20,314 bases of DNA, from positions 1 to 20,314 of the forward strand of contig JAPLUX010000011.1 of assembly GCA_026397455.1 (NCBI GenBank), read 5' to 3'. The notes below the pieces were generated by a model, which worked only from the letters and a program-made list of their open reading frames with translations, searched no databases and had not been told where the DNA came from. Positions 6,542 through 16,346 of this stretch are shown here, piece by piece. Within the stretch, counting starts at the first letter, position 1, and each line of letters begins with the position of its first letter. The position numbers and the translations under genes are program-made. The stretch comes from Candidatus Aenigmatarchaeota archaeon (GTDB lineage Archaea > Aenigmatarchaeota > Aenigmatarchaeia > CG10238-14).

Positions 6542-7963
6542 ATGAAAAATTTAATGTTTATTTCTATATTTTTGATTTTTTTTGTGTTATCATCAGGTCT
6601 AGTTCGTTCTGAAGGGATAGAAATAATCGTTCCAAATGAACCAGTTGCAGTATACACAGGCCAGACAAACGAATTAGAAATATTAATAAAGAATGATAGA
6701 AACGTAAAAGATACTTTTTATTTCTCTACTTCTGCCACAACCCAATGGATAAGTTTGAAAAATTCTTGGGCAAGTTTAGGAACAGGTGAAGTGACAAGCT
6801 TATCTCTTGTAATAGAACCACCAATAGATACTGAAGAAGGAACTAGTATATTATCAATCACTGTCAGATCAGTCGACTACAACGTTTCTGCATCTAAACA
6901 AGTATACTTTTCTGTTAAAAGGTCATCCCCTGTTTTCATCACAGAAATCAAATTAAACAAACAATCACTTAAACCAGGAGAAACTCTTGTTATTCAACCT
7001 GTTTTAACAAACGTAGATAAAAACCAAAGAATGGACGTTTTTGTTACAACAAAAATATTGAAAGATGATTACCTTGTTCAAAGTTTTGATAACAGCATTT
7101 CCATCGGTCCTTCAAAAATCGAAACAGTATCGAATAATTTTGTTATAAAATTAACTCATACACCTGGCAATTATAATATTTTTTCTAGTGTGAAAGATAA
7201 TTTAAATAAACTTTTGAGTCAAAAGACTACCACATTTAAAATAGAACAACTTCCTCGCAGAATAAACGAAGAGAAAGAAATTACAAATAGTGTATTCTAT
7301 AGTAACACTGTTATTAGAGTTACGAACAATGGAAATGTACCAGAACGTAATTTCAATGTTTTAGTATCTTTACCTACCATATCAAAAAAATTTTTCCATC
7401 CTGAGGTTGAACCAACTTCACAAGAAGAGAAAGACAATAAAATAATTTACAAATGGTTTATTTCAGAATTAAGCCCAGGAGAAACGATAACGATAAAATA
7501 CCAACTTCAATTCACTAATTTGATAATTGCTTCATCAATCTTGATAATTGTAATCGTATGGATTTTGTGGTTATTCTACCAACCCAAGTTAATGAAAAAA
7601 TATATGGGTCTATTATCCAAAGATGAACAAATTACTATATCACTACATGTAAAAAATAAGAGTAGAAAATTATTAGATACTGTTACTGTGAAAGATTTTG
7701 TTCCTGCTATTGCAACAGTAATTAAAGAATTTGGTACGATAGAACCAACGATAAAAATTAAACCAGGAGGAACCGAATTAACGTGGCAAGTAAAGAACAT
7801 CAGACCTAAAGAAGAAAGAGTTTTGACTTATAAAATTAAACCAATGATAGAAATTCTTGGAAGTTTAAAACTACCAAAAGCGCATCTGATGTTTGAGACA
7901 AAGAAAGGTAAAATAAAAAAAACCCTTTCTAAGACAATCACTATAATGGGAAAGGTTAAATAA
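6542..7963 (+). CDS. Membrane-anchored surface protein with Ig-like repeats (hypothetical)
   Basis: The 473-residue protein has a signal peptide (residues 1-24: MKN followed by a hydrophobic stretch ending near LVRSEG). A beta-rich extracellular part (about 25-320) is made of Ig/CARDB-like modules. Typical sentences are VPNEPVAVYTGQTNELEILI, LNKQSLKPGETLVIQPVLTN and ISELSPGETITIKYQLQF, found in archaeal surface and NPCBM/NEW3-like proteins. A single transmembrane helix lies near 326-344 (LIIASSILIIVIVWILWLF). About 125 residues follow it, again beta-rich with the DUF11-like phrase TVTVKDFVPAIATVIKEFG and GGTELTWQVKNIRP. With a cleaved signal peptide this last domain would be cytoplasmic, which is unusual for this fold. 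Exact function unknown. Confidence 0.75.
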   Translation: MKNLMFISIFLIFFVLSSGLVRSEGIEIIVPNEPVAVYTGQTNELEILIKNDRNVKDTFYFSTSATTQWISLKNSWASLGTGEVTSLSLVIEPPIDTEEGTSILSITVRSVDYNVSASKQVYFSVKRSSPVFITEIKLNKQSLKPGETLVIQPVLTNVDKNQRMDVFVTTKILKDDYLVQSFDNSISIGPSKIETVSNNFVIKLTHTPGNYNIFSSVKDNLNKLLSQKTTTFKIEQLPRRINEEKEITNSVFYSNTVIRVTNNGNVPERNFNVLVSLPTISKKFFHPEVEPTSQEEKDNKIIYKWFISELSPGETITIKYQLQFTNLIIASSILIIVIVWILWLFYQPKLMKKYMGLLSKDEQITISLHVKNKSRKLLDTVTVKDFVPAIATVIKEFGTIEPTIKIKPGGTELTWQVKNIRPKEERVLTYKIKPMIEILGSLKLPKAHLMFETKKGKIKKTLSKTITIMGKVK

Positions 7964-7989
7964 TCTTTCTATACATTTTTTATAATCAA

Positions 7990-8105
7990 CCCCTGATAGC
8001 TCAATGGCTAGAGCGATCGGCTGTAGTCGAGTACTTTGGTGCTTGATCGTTAGCAATCGCTCGGTAGTAACCGATAGGTTGCTGGTTCGAATCCGGCTCA
8101 GGGGA
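7990..8105 (+). tRNA. tRNA-Tyr: tRNA-Tyr (GUA) with canonical intron
   Basis: The acceptor pair is CCCCTGA (7990-7996) with TCAGGGG (8098-8104), discriminator A73 at 8105, CCA not encoded. The D arm is GCTC/GAGC. The anticodon stem is ATCGG (8016-8020) with CCGAT (8071-8075), and anticodon GTA is at 8023-8025. The T arm is GCTGG-TTCGAAT-CCGGC (8081-8097). A 43-nt intron interrupts at 37/38. The C1-G72 pair is the archaeal tyrosine identity element. An upstream TTAAATAA (7956-7963) overlaps the stop codon of the preceding gene and may be the promoter. Confidence 0.96.
8027..8069 (+). other. tRNA-Tyr intron, 43 nt, position 37/38
   Basis: A textbook bulge-helix-bulge. The central helix is CTGT (8021-8024) with GTAG (8064-8067). 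The bulges are AGT (8025-8027) and TAA (8068-8070), and the inner helix is CGAG (8028-8031) with CTCG (8060-8063). Cutting after the second base of each bulge restores loop CUGUAGA. Confidence 0.9.
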
Positions 8106-8157
8106 CTACCCGAAAACTATTTAAGCATTTATGAATAAAGAATGTGAATATTGAAAA

Positions 8158-8166
8158 GTTTAAATA
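8158..8166 (+). promoter_or_regulatory. TATA box of 5S rRNA
   Basis: GTTTAAATA is centred about 24 nt before the 5' end of 5S rRNA, the expected archaeal distance. Confidence 0.65.
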
Positions 8167-8185
8167 GCATTGGATATAATAATTT

Positions 8186-8307
<122 letters not shown>

Positions 8308-8384
8308 TCATGGTGACCTTTTATTGACTGCCCCCATCCCCATCTATTCATTTTGTGATTCATTATTGAGTATTTTCTATAGTT

Positions 8385-8480
8385 GCCCTGATTGTGTAGC
8401 GGTCTATCAAAGTAATAATCAATGCTGTAGATTACGGGACTGTCACTCCCGTGACGGGGGTTCGAATCCCCCTCAGGGCG
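8385..8480 (+). tRNA. tRNA-Asp: tRNA-Asp (GUC) with noncanonical D-arm intron
   Basis: The acceptor is GCCCTGA (8385-8391) with TCAGGGC (8473-8479), discriminator G73 (aspartate identity), CCA not encoded. The anticodon stem is CGGGA/TCCCG, loop CTGTCAC, anticodon GTC at 8442-8444. The T arm is GGGGG-TTCGAAT-CCCCC. Between the D arm and the anticodon arm there are 23 extra bases. Removing them gives the D arm GTGT-AGCGGTCTA-TCAT followed by A26, the ordinary archaeal tRNA-Asp. The 3' end is only 13 nt before rpoH. No clear TATA box is seen in the 77 nt after 5S, so it is probably co-transcribed with 5S and rpoH. Confidence 0.94.
8410..8432 (+). other. tRNA-Asp intron, 23 nt, position 24/25
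   Basis: The BHB fold has central helix CTAT (8404-8407) with GTAG (8427-8430) and 3-nt bulges CAA (8408-8410) and ATT (8431-8433). A weak inner helix AGTA/TGCT closes an 8-nt loop. The outer helix is short (two pairs, then a mismatch). Splicing after the second base of each bulge restores TATCA-T-ACGGGA. Confidence 0.8.
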
Positions 8481-8493
8481 TGTAGGTGATTGT

Positions 8494-8736
8494 TTGGAAA
8501 CTGAAATAAATATATTGAATCATGAATTAATCCCAAAACACATACTTTTATCACAACAAGAAAAAGAAGAAGTTATAAAACATTATGGAATAAGAAAAAT
8601 AAATCAATTCCCAAAAATATTAAAATCCGATCCTGTCGTTCAATTGTTAGAAGCAAAACCTGGCGACCTAATCAAGATTATTAGAAAAAGTGATACAGCT
8701 AAGGAATCAATATATTACAGAGTTGTCATAGAGTGA
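8494..8736 (+). CDS. rpoH: DNA-directed RNA polymerase subunit H
   Basis: The 80-residue subunit is homologous to the C-terminal domain of eukaryotic RPB5 and sits in the polymerase jaw. Family phrases are LIPKHILLSQQEKEEVIKHYGI, QFPKILKSDPVVQLLEAKPGDLIKIIRKS and the YYRVV ending, covering the whole family length. The start is a rare TTG at 8494: AGGTGAT (8484-8490) is an almost perfect anti-SD match, and no in-frame ATG precedes the conserved region. The leader after tRNA-Asp is only 13 nt, so tRNA 3'-end cleavage could create the mRNA 5' end with its SD intact. First gene of the polymerase operon; its stop overlaps the next start by GTGA. Confidence 0.95.
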   Translation: METEINILNHELIPKHILLSQQEKEEVIKHYGIRKINQFPKILKSDPVVQLLEAKPGDLIKIIRKSDTAKESIYYRVVIE

Positions 8737-10232
8737 TAATGATGGATGGGTTTAACATACTGTTGAAATCATTTGCCGAAGATCAGGGTTTTGTAAAATT
8801 TCAAATAGATTCGTTCGATGATTTCATAGATAGAAGAATACCGAATATAATAAAACAGATAAAAGAGATAAAACCTGAAGTTCCTGATTTAGGAGAATTC
8901 AAGATAAGGTTGGGTAGGTTTAAATTAGGTTCACCCTCAGTTAAAGAAGCCGATGGTTCTGTGAGAAATATTCTGCCTTTAGAAGCAAGGATGAGAAATT
9001 TAACTTATGCTTCACCGATGCATATTGAGATGACACCTATTCTAAACGGGATAGAGAGTGAAACGATATGGGTCAATTTTGGTGATTTACCAATCATGTT
9101 AAAATCCAAATTTTGTCCTTTGTCTGTTATGAATAGAAAAGAGTTGATAGAAGCTGGAGAAAACCCTGACGAACCCGGTGGTTATTTCATAATTAATGGG
9201 ACTGAAAGAGTTCTGGTATTAATTGAAGAAATCGCACCAAATCGTGTGATAGTTGAGAAATCTAACATTGCAAATGTAACAGAGACAGCAAGAATACACT
9301 CAGAAAAAGATGGTTACATACAAAGACATGTAATAGAAAGAAAAACAGACGGTGTAGTCAGAATAAATTTTGCAAACATAAACAGTTTACCAGTTGTAAT
9401 TTTATTGCGAGCATTGGGGTTGGAATCTGACAAGGATATAATCAATAGTATATCACTCGACCCAGAAATACAGGAGGAATTTTATCCAAATCTATTCGAG
9501 AGTGAATCAACAAATGCCAAAGAAGGTATTGATGAGATAGGAAAAAGAATAAGGATTCCACAAAAAGAATACAGAAGAGAAAGAGTAACAAGACTTATAG
9601 ACAGATATTTGTTACCACATTTGGGGCAAGAAAAGACTGATAGATTAAATAAAGCAATATTCATCGCAAAAGCAGTCAATAAAGTTTTACGTTTTCATCT
9701 GAACAAGATACCAGAGGATGATTTGGATCATTATTCTAACAAACGTCTAAGATTGTCAGGAGATTTATTGGAAATACTTTTCAGGTCTATACTTTTAGGT
9801 AAATGGGGTTTGATAACTAGGATCACTTATAATTATCAAAAATTAACAAAGAGAGGTAGGTTCCCACCTTTACCAGCAATAGTTGAAGCCAATGTGTTAA
9901 CAAATCAAATCGTTTCTGCATTAGCAATAGGTGCATGGGTTGGTGGAAGAACAGGAGTAACTCAGAGATTGGAAAGGGGCAGTTTTGTGAAAACTCTTTC
10001 TCACATGAGGAATATACTCTCACCTTTAACGTCCACACAAGAACATTTTGAAGCAAGAGAACTGCATCCAACACACTGGGGAAGAATCGATCCATCACAA
10101 ACACCAGAAGGAGCGACCATTGGTTTAAGAAAATACTTGGCTGTAATGGCTCAGATAACTAAGGGTGCATCGGAGAAAGATAAAAAAGCGGTATTATCTC
10201 TTGCAAATAAACATATCGAGGGATTAAAATGA
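8733..10232 (+). CDS. rpoB2: DNA-directed RNA polymerase subunit B'' (N-terminal half of B)
   Basis: The 499-residue protein corresponds to the protrusion, lobe and fork of RPB2. Recognisable segments are EARMRNLTYASPMHIEM (about 85-101), GYFIINGTERVLVLIEEIAPNR (about 150-171), and the fork/external region LSPLTSTQEHFEARELHPTHWG through SQTPEGATIGLRKYLA near the C-terminus, where the B''/B' split falls. It ends normally for a split B subunit and is not a broken gene. The start may be GTG at 8733 (GTGA overlap with rpoH, reinitiation) or ATG at 8739/8742. Translationally coupled to rpoB1 by a 4-base ATGA overlap. Confidence 0.97.
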   Translation: MIMMDGFNILLKSFAEDQGFVKFQIDSFDDFIDRRIPNIIKQIKEIKPEVPDLGEFKIRLGRFKLGSPSVKEADGSVRNILPLEARMRNLTYASPMHIEMTPILNGIESETIWVNFGDLPIMLKSKFCPLSVMNRKELIEAGENPDEPGGYFIINGTERVLVLIEEIAPNRVIVEKSNIANVTETARIHSEKDGYIQRHVIERKTDGVVRINFANINSLPVVILLRALGLESDKDIINSISLDPEIQEEFYPNLFESESTNAKEGIDEIGKRIRIPQKEYRRERVTRLIDRYLLPHLGQEKTDRLNKAIFIAKAVNKVLRFHLNKIPEDDLDHYSNKRLRLSGDLLEILFRSILLGKWGLITRITYNYQKLTKRGRFPPLPAIVEANVLTNQIVSALAIGAWVGGRTGVTQRLERGSFVKTLSHMRNILSPLTSTQEHFEARELHPTHWGRIDPSQTPEGATIGLRKYLAVMAQITKGASEKDKKAVLSLANKHIEGLK

Positions 10233-12025
10233 CTGATGTCTTTTTAGATGGTGAGTTCATCGGGTTAACAGAAAAACCTGATGAAATTATTAAAACAGTG
10301 AAAGAAAAGAGAAGAGAAGGACAAATCTCAGATCAAATCAATATTGCTTATTTACAATATTTAGATGTAGTTAGAATACTTACTGATTCTGGAAGAACAA
10401 GACGTCCTTTAATTATTGTTGAAAATGGTAAACCAAAATTAACAAAACAACATCTGGAAAAAATAGAACAAAGAAAGATGACTTGGTCTGATTTAATAAA
10501 AGAAGGTGTTATAGAATTCTTAGATGCTGAAGAGGAAGAAAATGCATACGTTGCATTAAGACCAGAAAATTTGACAGAAGAACACACACACTTGGAATTA
10601 GACCCAACGGTTATTCTAGGTTTATCTACTTCTTTCTTGCCATATCCTGAGTTCGACCGTGGTGACAGGGTTAACTTTGGGTCAAAAATGATGGGTCAAT
10701 CTATAGGAGTTTATTCATTGAATTTACCGATGAGAATTGATACAAAAGCAAACATACTAGTTTATTCACAAGTTCCAATCGTTAAAACACACATCAATGA
10801 AGTACTCAAGGATGAGAATCATTCTGGTGGAAAAAACGTAGTAGTTGCGATAATGTCTTTTGAAGGTTACAACATGGATGATGCTATCATCATGAACAAA
10901 TCTTCGATTGAAAGAGGGTTGTTCTGGTCTTATTTATTCAGAACATACGAGGCAGAAAAAAAGAGGTACATGGGTGGTCAAGAAGATGTTATTGGTATAC
11001 CAGAACCAGGAATAAGAGGATATCCTGGGGAAGATGCATACAAACATTTACCTGAGGATGGTATTGTCAACCCAGAAACAGAATTAAAAGAGGACGAAGT
11101 GCTCATCGGAAAAGTATCACCTTTAAGATTCCTCGGTAGTTTAGATCAATTCATAACAGGGTTAGAAAATATCAGAGAAACTTCTGTGAAATTAAGACAT
11201 GGGGAAGGGGGAATTGTTGACAGAATTTTCATAACTGAAAGTAATGATGGCAATAAATTAATAAAAGTAGTGATGAGAGATTTAAAGAGACCAGAAATAG
11301 GTGATAAATTTGCTAGTAGACATGGACAAAAAGGTGTCATTGGTTTAATAATTCCACAAGAAGATATGCCATTCACAGAAGATGGAACGATTCCTGATGT
11401 AATATTCAACCCACATGGTATTCCTTCAAGAATGACTATAGGTCAATTATTGGAAATGTTGGCTGGAAAAGTTTCAGCTCTGGAAGGTAAAAGATTGAGT
11501 AGTCCAGCTTTTCATCCAATACCAGAATCAGAACTTAGAAAAACACTTGAAAAAGATGGTTTCAAGAACGATGGTAAAGAAACGATGTATGATGGTCAGA
11601 CTGGGAAACACTATTCTGGTCAAATATTCATCGGAAATGCCTTCTATCAAAAATTAGATCATCTTGTTTCAAATAAAATACACGCTAGATCAAGGGGACC
11701 TGTTACACTTTTGACAAAACAACCAACTGAAGGAAAATCTAAGAAAGGTGGTTTGAGATTAGGTGAAATGGAAAAAGACTGTTTAATAGCTCAAGGTGCT
11801 GCTTTAGTTCTAAAAGAGAGGTTTGATTCGGATAAAACTAAAGTGCCAATCTGTAAAGATTGTGGGTTAGTTGCTATAAATGATAGAACAAAAAATAGAA
11901 AATACTGTCCTGTTTGTGGGGGCTCAAAAGTTGTAGACGTAGAGATGTCTTACGCATTCAAACTACTCACAGATGAAATGAAAAGTATGTTGATTTATCC
12001 AAAGTTGATAGTTAAAGAGGAATGA
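10229..12025 (+). CDS. rpoB1: DNA-directed RNA polymerase subunit B' (C-terminal half of B)
   Basis: The 598-residue protein forms the wall, hybrid-binding, anchor and clamp-base parts of RPB2. Catalytic-region signatures are SFEGYNMDDAIIMNKSS (about 210-226), RPEIGDKFASRHGQKGVIG (about 354-372), the PHGIPSRMTIGQLLEMLAGK segment, and GLRLGEMEKDCLIAQGAA. The C-terminal zinc site is complete: C542, C545, C560, C563. It starts at the ATGA overlap with rpoB2 and ends with an ATGA overlap with rpoA1. The split between B'' and B' is at the same place as in methanogens and several other euryarchaeal and DPANN groups. Confidence 0.98.
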   Translation: MTDVFLDGEFIGLTEKPDEIIKTVKEKRREGQISDQINIAYLQYLDVVRILTDSGRTRRPLIIVENGKPKLTKQHLEKIEQRKMTWSDLIKEGVIEFLDAEEEENAYVALRPENLTEEHTHLELDPTVILGLSTSFLPYPEFDRGDRVNFGSKMMGQSIGVYSLNLPMRIDTKANILVYSQVPIVKTHINEVLKDENHSGGKNVVVAIMSFEGYNMDDAIIMNKSSIERGLFWSYLFRTYEAEKKRYMGGQEDVIGIPEPGIRGYPGEDAYKHLPEDGIVNPETELKEDEVLIGKVSPLRFLGSLDQFITGLENIRETSVKLRHGEGGIVDRIFITESNDGNKLIKVVMRDLKRPEIGDKFASRHGQKGVIGLIIPQEDMPFTEDGTIPDVIFNPHGIPSRMTIGQLLEMLAGKVSALEGKRLSSPAFHPIPESELRKTLEKDGFKNDGKETMYDGQTGKHYSGQIFIGNAFYQKLDHLVSNKIHARSRGPVTLLTKQPTEGKSKKGGLRLGEMEKDCLIAQGAALVLKERFDSDKTKVPICKDCGLVAINDRTKNRKYCPVCGGSKVVDVEMSYAFKLLTDEMKSMLIYPKLIVKEE

Positions 12026-14556
12026 ATATGTTAGAAAAAATAGTATTTGGTGTGTTGGATCCTGAAATTATTAGAAAGATGTCTGCAGCCAAAATAAACA
12101 AGACAGAACTTTATGATCAGGAAGGTTATCCGATAGAAGGGGGATTGATGGACCCTAGATTAGGTGTAATCGATCCAGGGTTGAGATGCAGAACATGTGG
12201 TGGTTCTGTTGGTGAATGTCAGGGACACTTTGGTCACTTGGAATTAACAAGACCTGTAGTTCATGTTCATTATTCAAAAATAATTTACACTTTATTAAGA
12301 ATGACTTGTCAAAAATGTGGAAGAATTTTATTGGATCAAGCTGGAATAGAAAAATTTGCTACCGGTAAAAAATCTTTCAAAAAATTGAAATCTATGATGA
12401 AAGCTAAATGTCCTTACTGTGGAGAAACTCAAAAGAAGATGAAATTTTTGAAACCTACAACTTTCATCGAAGACAAAACTATGTTAGATTCAAACCAAGT
12501 GAGAGAGAGATTACAGAAAATCACTGACGCAGATTTGATTTATTTTGGTATCAGAGGAATGAGACCAGAATCTCTTATTATCACATTGTTACCAGTTCCA
12601 CCTGTTACAGTCAGACCTTCTATAACTCTTGAAACCGGTGAAAGATCTGAAGATGATTTAACACATAAACTTGTTGATATAGTAAGAATAAACAAAAGAT
12701 TGGCAGAGAACATCGATTTAGGTGCACCAGATTTCATAATTCAAGATTTATGGGAATTGTTACAATACCATGTTGCCACTTATATTAATAATGAAATATC
12801 TGGGGTCCCACCTGCTAGACACAGATCCGGTAGAATTTTGAAAACTCTCACACAAAGGTTGAAGACAAAAGAAGGTAGGTTCAGACACAACCTAATAGGA
12901 AAGAGAGTAAATTATTGTGCGAGAACAGTCGTAAGTCCCGATCCTTTAATCAACATAAATGAAGTTGGTATTCCTTTGTTGATCGCGAAAGAATTAACAA
13001 AAACAATCAATGTCAATGAAAAAAACATCGAACATGTAAGAGAGATGATCAAGCGATATCCAGAATGGCCAACTGTTAATTATGTAATCAGACCAGATGG
13101 CAGAAAGAAAAAAGTCAATGAGTTAAACAAGGAAGAAATCTCTAAAGAAATAGGAATCGGTCACACCATTGAGAAACAATTGGAGGACGGTGATTGGGCG
13201 ATATTCAACAGACAACCATCTCTACACAGGATGAGTATGATGGGACATAAAGTGAGAGTTATGCCTTATCAAACTTTTAGGTTGAACTTGTTGGTTTGTC
13301 CACCATACAATGCAGATTTTGATGGTGACGAAATGAACTTACACGTACCACAAGTCGAAGAGGCACAAACAGAAATAAAATTGTTGATGGACGTTCCCAA
13401 CCATATAAGAAGTCCTAGATTCAGTGGTCCTATAATCGGTTGCAGTAAAGATCATATCACATCTTTATATTTATTGACTCATGGTCAAAGAGAATTCACA
13501 AGAAAAGAAGTTGTAGAATTGATAAGGTCGTGCGGGATTGAAATAGAAATTCCAAACAAGAAGAAGATTAGCGGTAAAGAAGTATTCAGTTTGTTCTTAC
13601 CTAAAGGATTCAAAATCGAATACAAAGCATCATGTTGTATAGGATGTCCAAAATGTTTAAAGGAAAAATGTCCATACGATGCTTATGTTGTTGTTAAAAA
13701 TGGAGAACTACTCACTGGTACAATAGACAAAAAAAGCGTATCAGCATTCAGTGGAAAAATGTTGGATGAGATAGATAAAAAATACGGACATGAGTTCACG
13801 AAAGAATTTTTGTACAACATGACTAGATTTGCTTTAAAATTCTTGACCAGGTACGGCTTCTCAGTTTCAATATCCGACCAAGATTTAGATGAAAAGATAA
13901 TGAAAAAAATAGATGAGATAATCGAAGAAGCAAGAAAAGAAGTCGATGAAATGATAAAAGATTTTAAAAAGGGAAAGATTGAAACACTCGTCAGAACTAC
14001 ACCAAGACAAAGCCTTGAAGCCATAATTAGAAAAAAAATGGCTGATACTTTGAACAAGATAGCAGATATTGTTGAAAAGAATGTTACAGATAATAATACA
14101 GTAATAATGGCAAAGAGTGGTGCAAGAGGAAGTATGATTAACTTAGTTCAGTGTGCTGCTTGTTTAGGTCAAGAAGCAATAAAAGGAGAAAGGATAAAGA
14201 TAGGATTCCATAGAAGAACATTCTCTCACTTTAAACCTGGTGATATTAGTTTAGAATCTAAAGGTTTTGTTAGAAATGGTTATAAACAAGGTTTGAACCC
14301 ATTCGAATTTTTCTTCGATGCCATGAACAGTAGAGAAGGATTGATGGATAAATCATTAAAGACAAGACATAGTGGTTATCTTGAAAGAAGATTGATCGGG
14401 GCATTACAAGATTTAAAAGTTGAGTATGACGGAACAGCCAGGGATAGTGGAAATAAAATAATTCAATTCGTACCTGGAGAGGATGGTTTGGATCCGTCAA
14501 AAATACAAAAAGGTGGTATAAATGTCAGAAAAATTGCAGACGACATCTTTGGATGA
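12022..14556 (+). CDS. rpoA1: DNA-directed RNA polymerase subunit A' (N-terminal part of A)
   Basis: The 844-residue protein carries the catalytic Mg-binding loop [10 protein letters not shown] with D432, D434 and D436. The clamp zinc site is C56, C59, C66 with H69/H72, and a second site is C96, C99, C130, C133. Switch and bridge-helix regions follow ([18 protein letters not shown]-type [10 protein letters not shown]). A cysteine cluster at C538, C539, C542, C545 and C550 sits in the jaw/funnel-side insert. Start ATG 12022 overlaps rpoB1 by ATGA. AGAGG (12015-12019) is better spaced for the second in-frame ATG at 12028, so either may be used. The 3' end overlaps rpoA2 by 35 bp. Confidence 0.98.
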   Translation: MNMLEKIVFGVLDPEIIRKMSAAKINKTELYDQEGYPIEGGLMDPRLGVIDPGLRCRTCGGSVGECQGHFGHLELTRPVVHVHYSKIIYTLLRMTCQKCGRILLDQAGIEKFATGKKSFKKLKSMMKAKCPYCGETQKKMKFLKPTTFIEDKTMLDSNQVRERLQKITDADLIYFGIRGMRPESLIITLLPVPPVTVRPSITLETGERSEDDLTHKLVDIVRINKRLAENIDLGAPDFIIQDLWELLQYHVATYINNEISGVPPARHRSGRILKTLTQRLKTKEGRFRHNLIGKRVNYCARTVVSPDPLININEVGIPLLIAKELTKTINVNEKNIEHVREMIKRYPEWPTVNYVIRPDGRKKKVNELNKEEISKEIGIGHTIEKQLEDGDWAIFNRQPSLHRMSMMGHKVRVMPYQTFRLNLLVCPPYNADFDGDEMNLHVPQVEEAQTEIKLLMDVPNHIRSPRFSGPIIGCSKDHITSLYLLTHGQREFTRKEVVELIRSCGIEIEIPNKKKISGKEVFSLFLPKGFKIEYKASCCIGCPKCLKEKCPYDAYVVVKNGELLTGTIDKKSVSAFSGKMLDEIDKKYGHEFTKEFLYNMTRFALKFLTRYGFSVSISDQDLDEKIMKKIDEIIEEARKEVDEMIKDFKKGKIETLVRTTPRQSLEAIIRKKMADTLNKIADIVEKNVTDNNTVIMAKSGARGSMINLVQCAACLGQEAIKGERIKIGFHRRTFSHFKPGDISLESKGFVRNGYKQGLNPFEFFFDAMNSREGLMDKSLKTRHSGYLERRLIGALQDLKVEYDGTARDSGNKIIQFVPGEDGLDPSKIQKGGINVRKIADDIFG

Positions 14557-15658
14557 TGTTATATTACCGATTAAAATTTTGGATGAAATAGAAACGGTCT
14601 GTAAAGAGAAAAAATTAAATTCAAATCAAAAAGAGAAACTCATTCAAATAATAAAAAAAGAATACATGAATAGTTCTTTTGAGCCAGGTGAAGCTATAGG
14701 AATAGTATCCGCTCAATCCATATCCGAACCAGCCACACAGATGACGATGCGTACTTTCCACTTTGCAGGTTCTTCTGGTATTCAGGTTACGTTAGGTTTA
14801 CCAAGACTTATAGAAATATTCGATGCAAAAAAAGAACCAACAACATCAACTATGACACTCTATTTGAAGAAAAAATACAACAACAAAACAGACAGTGAAA
14901 GAGTCGCTGATACGATAACTGAAAAAAGCTTGAGAAATTTTGTTGAGACTGTTTCTTTGGATTTAGTAAATAAAAGAATAAGGATCAAGTTTAAAAAAAT
15001 AAAAAAATCTGATTTGAAGGATACTGTAGCAAAGTTGCAGAAGAAAGTCAAGGATTATAAAATCAGTATAAAAGAAAATGCGATGGCACTCGAGTCGAAA
15101 GAAAAGCAACTTACGATTAAGGACCTTCAAAGAATTAAGAAAAGATTGTTGGATTTGGCTGTGACAGGCATACAAAGTGTAAAGAATGCGATAGTCGTGA
15201 AAGAGGGGGATGATTGGGTTATAAAAACTTTAGGTTCTAATTTCTTGAAAGTACAGAGTTTTGAGGAAATCGATTTTATGAGAAGTTATACGAATAATGT
15301 GCATGAAGTAGCGAGTGTTCTAGGTATAGAAGCTGCCAGAATGGCATTGATAAAAGAAATAAAGAATACGATGAAACAACAGGGTTTGGATATAGATGTT
15401 AGACATATAATGTTGGTCGTGGATACGATGACCTTTTCTGGGGAAATTAAACCAATTGGAAGGTACGGTGTTGCTGGGATGAAACAATCTATCTTGACAA
15501 GAGCGGGTTTTGAAGAAACGATAAAACATCTTGTGAAAGCTTCTCTTAGACAAGAAGAAGATACTTTTAACGCGATATTCGATAATGTCATGGTAAACCA
15601 ACTAGTTCCAATAGGTACAGGCATGTTTGACTTAATAGCAAAATTGGGCGAAGAATGA
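14522..15658 (+). CDS. rpoA2: DNA-directed RNA polymerase subunit A'' (C-terminal part of A)
   Basis: The 378-residue protein contains the trigger loop and jaw: [19 protein letters not shown] (about 57-75) and [13 protein letters not shown] with [13 protein letters not shown]. It ends with the cleft/clamp closing segment [20 protein letters not shown] and [10 protein letters not shown]. It starts 35 bp before the end of rpoA1 in another frame; a GGTGG ribosome-binding site (14511-14515) inside rpoA1 is 6 nt from the ATG, which supports this start. Downstream it is coupled to rpl30e by an ATGA overlap. Confidence 0.97.
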   Translation: MSEKLQTTSLDDVILPIKILDEIETVCKEKKLNSNQKEKLIQIIKKEYMNSSFEPGEAIGIVSAQSISEPATQMTMRTFHFAGSSGIQVTLGLPRLIEIFDAKKEPTTSTMTLYLKKKYNNKTDSERVADTITEKSLRNFVETVSLDLVNKRIRIKFKKIKKSDLKDTVAKLQKKVKDYKISIKENAMALESKEKQLTIKDLQRIKKRLLDLAVTGIQSVKNAIVVKEGDDWVIKTLGSNFLKVQSFEEIDFMRSYTNNVHEVASVLGIEAARMALIKEIKNTMKQQGLDIDVRHIMLVVDTMTFSGEIKPIGRYGVAGMKQSILTRAGFEETIKHLVKASLRQEEDTFNAIFDNVMVNQLVPIGTGMFDLIAKLGEE

Positions 15659-15933
15659 TGGACTTAACAGAGATTATCAAGACAAAAACAAAAGAAAATA
15701 AAGTTATACTTGGTTTTAACACTGTCATGAAGTTTATAAAAACAGGTAACCCAGAATTGATCGTTGTTGCTAATAATTTTCCAAACGATAAAAGAAAAAT
15801 CATAGAACACAACGCTAAAATAGCTAAGGTTGAATTAAAAGAATATTCAAACGATAGTGTTAACCTAGGCTTAGTATGTGGTAAGCCATTTACAGTTGGT
15901 GTACTAGCGATAAAGAGGAGTAAAAAAGAATGA
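15655..15933 (+). CDS. rpl30e: Ribosomal protein eL30 (L30e)
   Basis: The 92-residue protein of the L7Ae/L30e fold belongs to the large subunit. Conserved features are the N-terminal helix with [19 protein letters not shown], the central strand [23 protein letters not shown], and the C-terminal [12 protein letters not shown], which forms the RNA-binding edge. Either of two adjacent ATGs (15655 or 15658) may start it; the first overlaps the rpoA2 stop. In archaea this gene classically lies between rpoA2 and nusA, exactly as here. Confidence 0.93.
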   Translation: MMDLTEIIKTKTKENKVILGFNTVMKFIKTGNPELIVVANNFPNDKRKIIEHNAKIAKVELKEYSNDSVNLGLVCGKPFTVGVLAIKRSKKE

Positions 15934-16346
15934 CGATAACTTTCACGACAGAAACGATAAGATTACTGACATTGTTCGAAAATGTAACAAACGTTCCTGT
16001 TAGAGATTGTTTCATAGATAATGGTGTAATCTATTATATAGTTGAAGAGGGTAAGATAGGTCTAGCAATAGGCAAAGACGGTTCTTCTATAAAGAAAGTT
16101 GAAAGAGTTATCGGAAAAAAAGTAAAAGTCTTTGAGTATTCATCTGATCCTGAAACTTTCGTTAAGAATATCATCCCTCAATGTAGAGAAATCACGATGA
16201 TAAACCAGGATGACAAAATAACAGTCGAGATTAAAGTCAGTAAAAATGACAGAGGATTCGTGATAGGTAGGGGAGGGGAAAAGATAAAAATTTATAAGGA
16301 GATATTAAAGAGGGTTCATAACATATCGGATATACAGGTGAAATGA
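15930..16346 (+). CDS. nusA: NusA-like transcription factor (two KH domains)
   Basis: The 138-residue protein is the short archaeal NusA, which lacks the polymerase-binding N-terminal domain and the S1 domain of the bacterial protein. KH1 has the loop IGKDG (EGKIGLAIGKDGSSIKKVE, about 45-63) and KH2 has IGRGG (DRGFVIGRGGEKIKIYKE, about 107-124). It binds RNA, with a presumed role in elongation or termination, or in rRNA and ribosomal protein gene expression. Purine-rich GAGGAG (15915-15920) lies 9 nt before the ATG, which overlaps the rpl30e stop. Normal length. Confidence 0.94.
   Translation: MTITFTTETIRLLTLFENVTNVPVRDCFIDNGVIYYIVEEGKIGLAIGKDGSSIKKVERVIGKKVKVFEYSSDPETFVKNIIPQCREITMINQDDKITVEIKVSKNDRGFVIGRGGEKIKIYKEILKRVHNISDIQVK

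Noticed and set aside
14522..14556. Frameshift between rpoA1 and rpoA2
   Set aside because: The two frames overlap by 35 bp, but the A'/A'' split is the normal archaeal arrangement and rpoA2 has its own GGTGG site and ATG.
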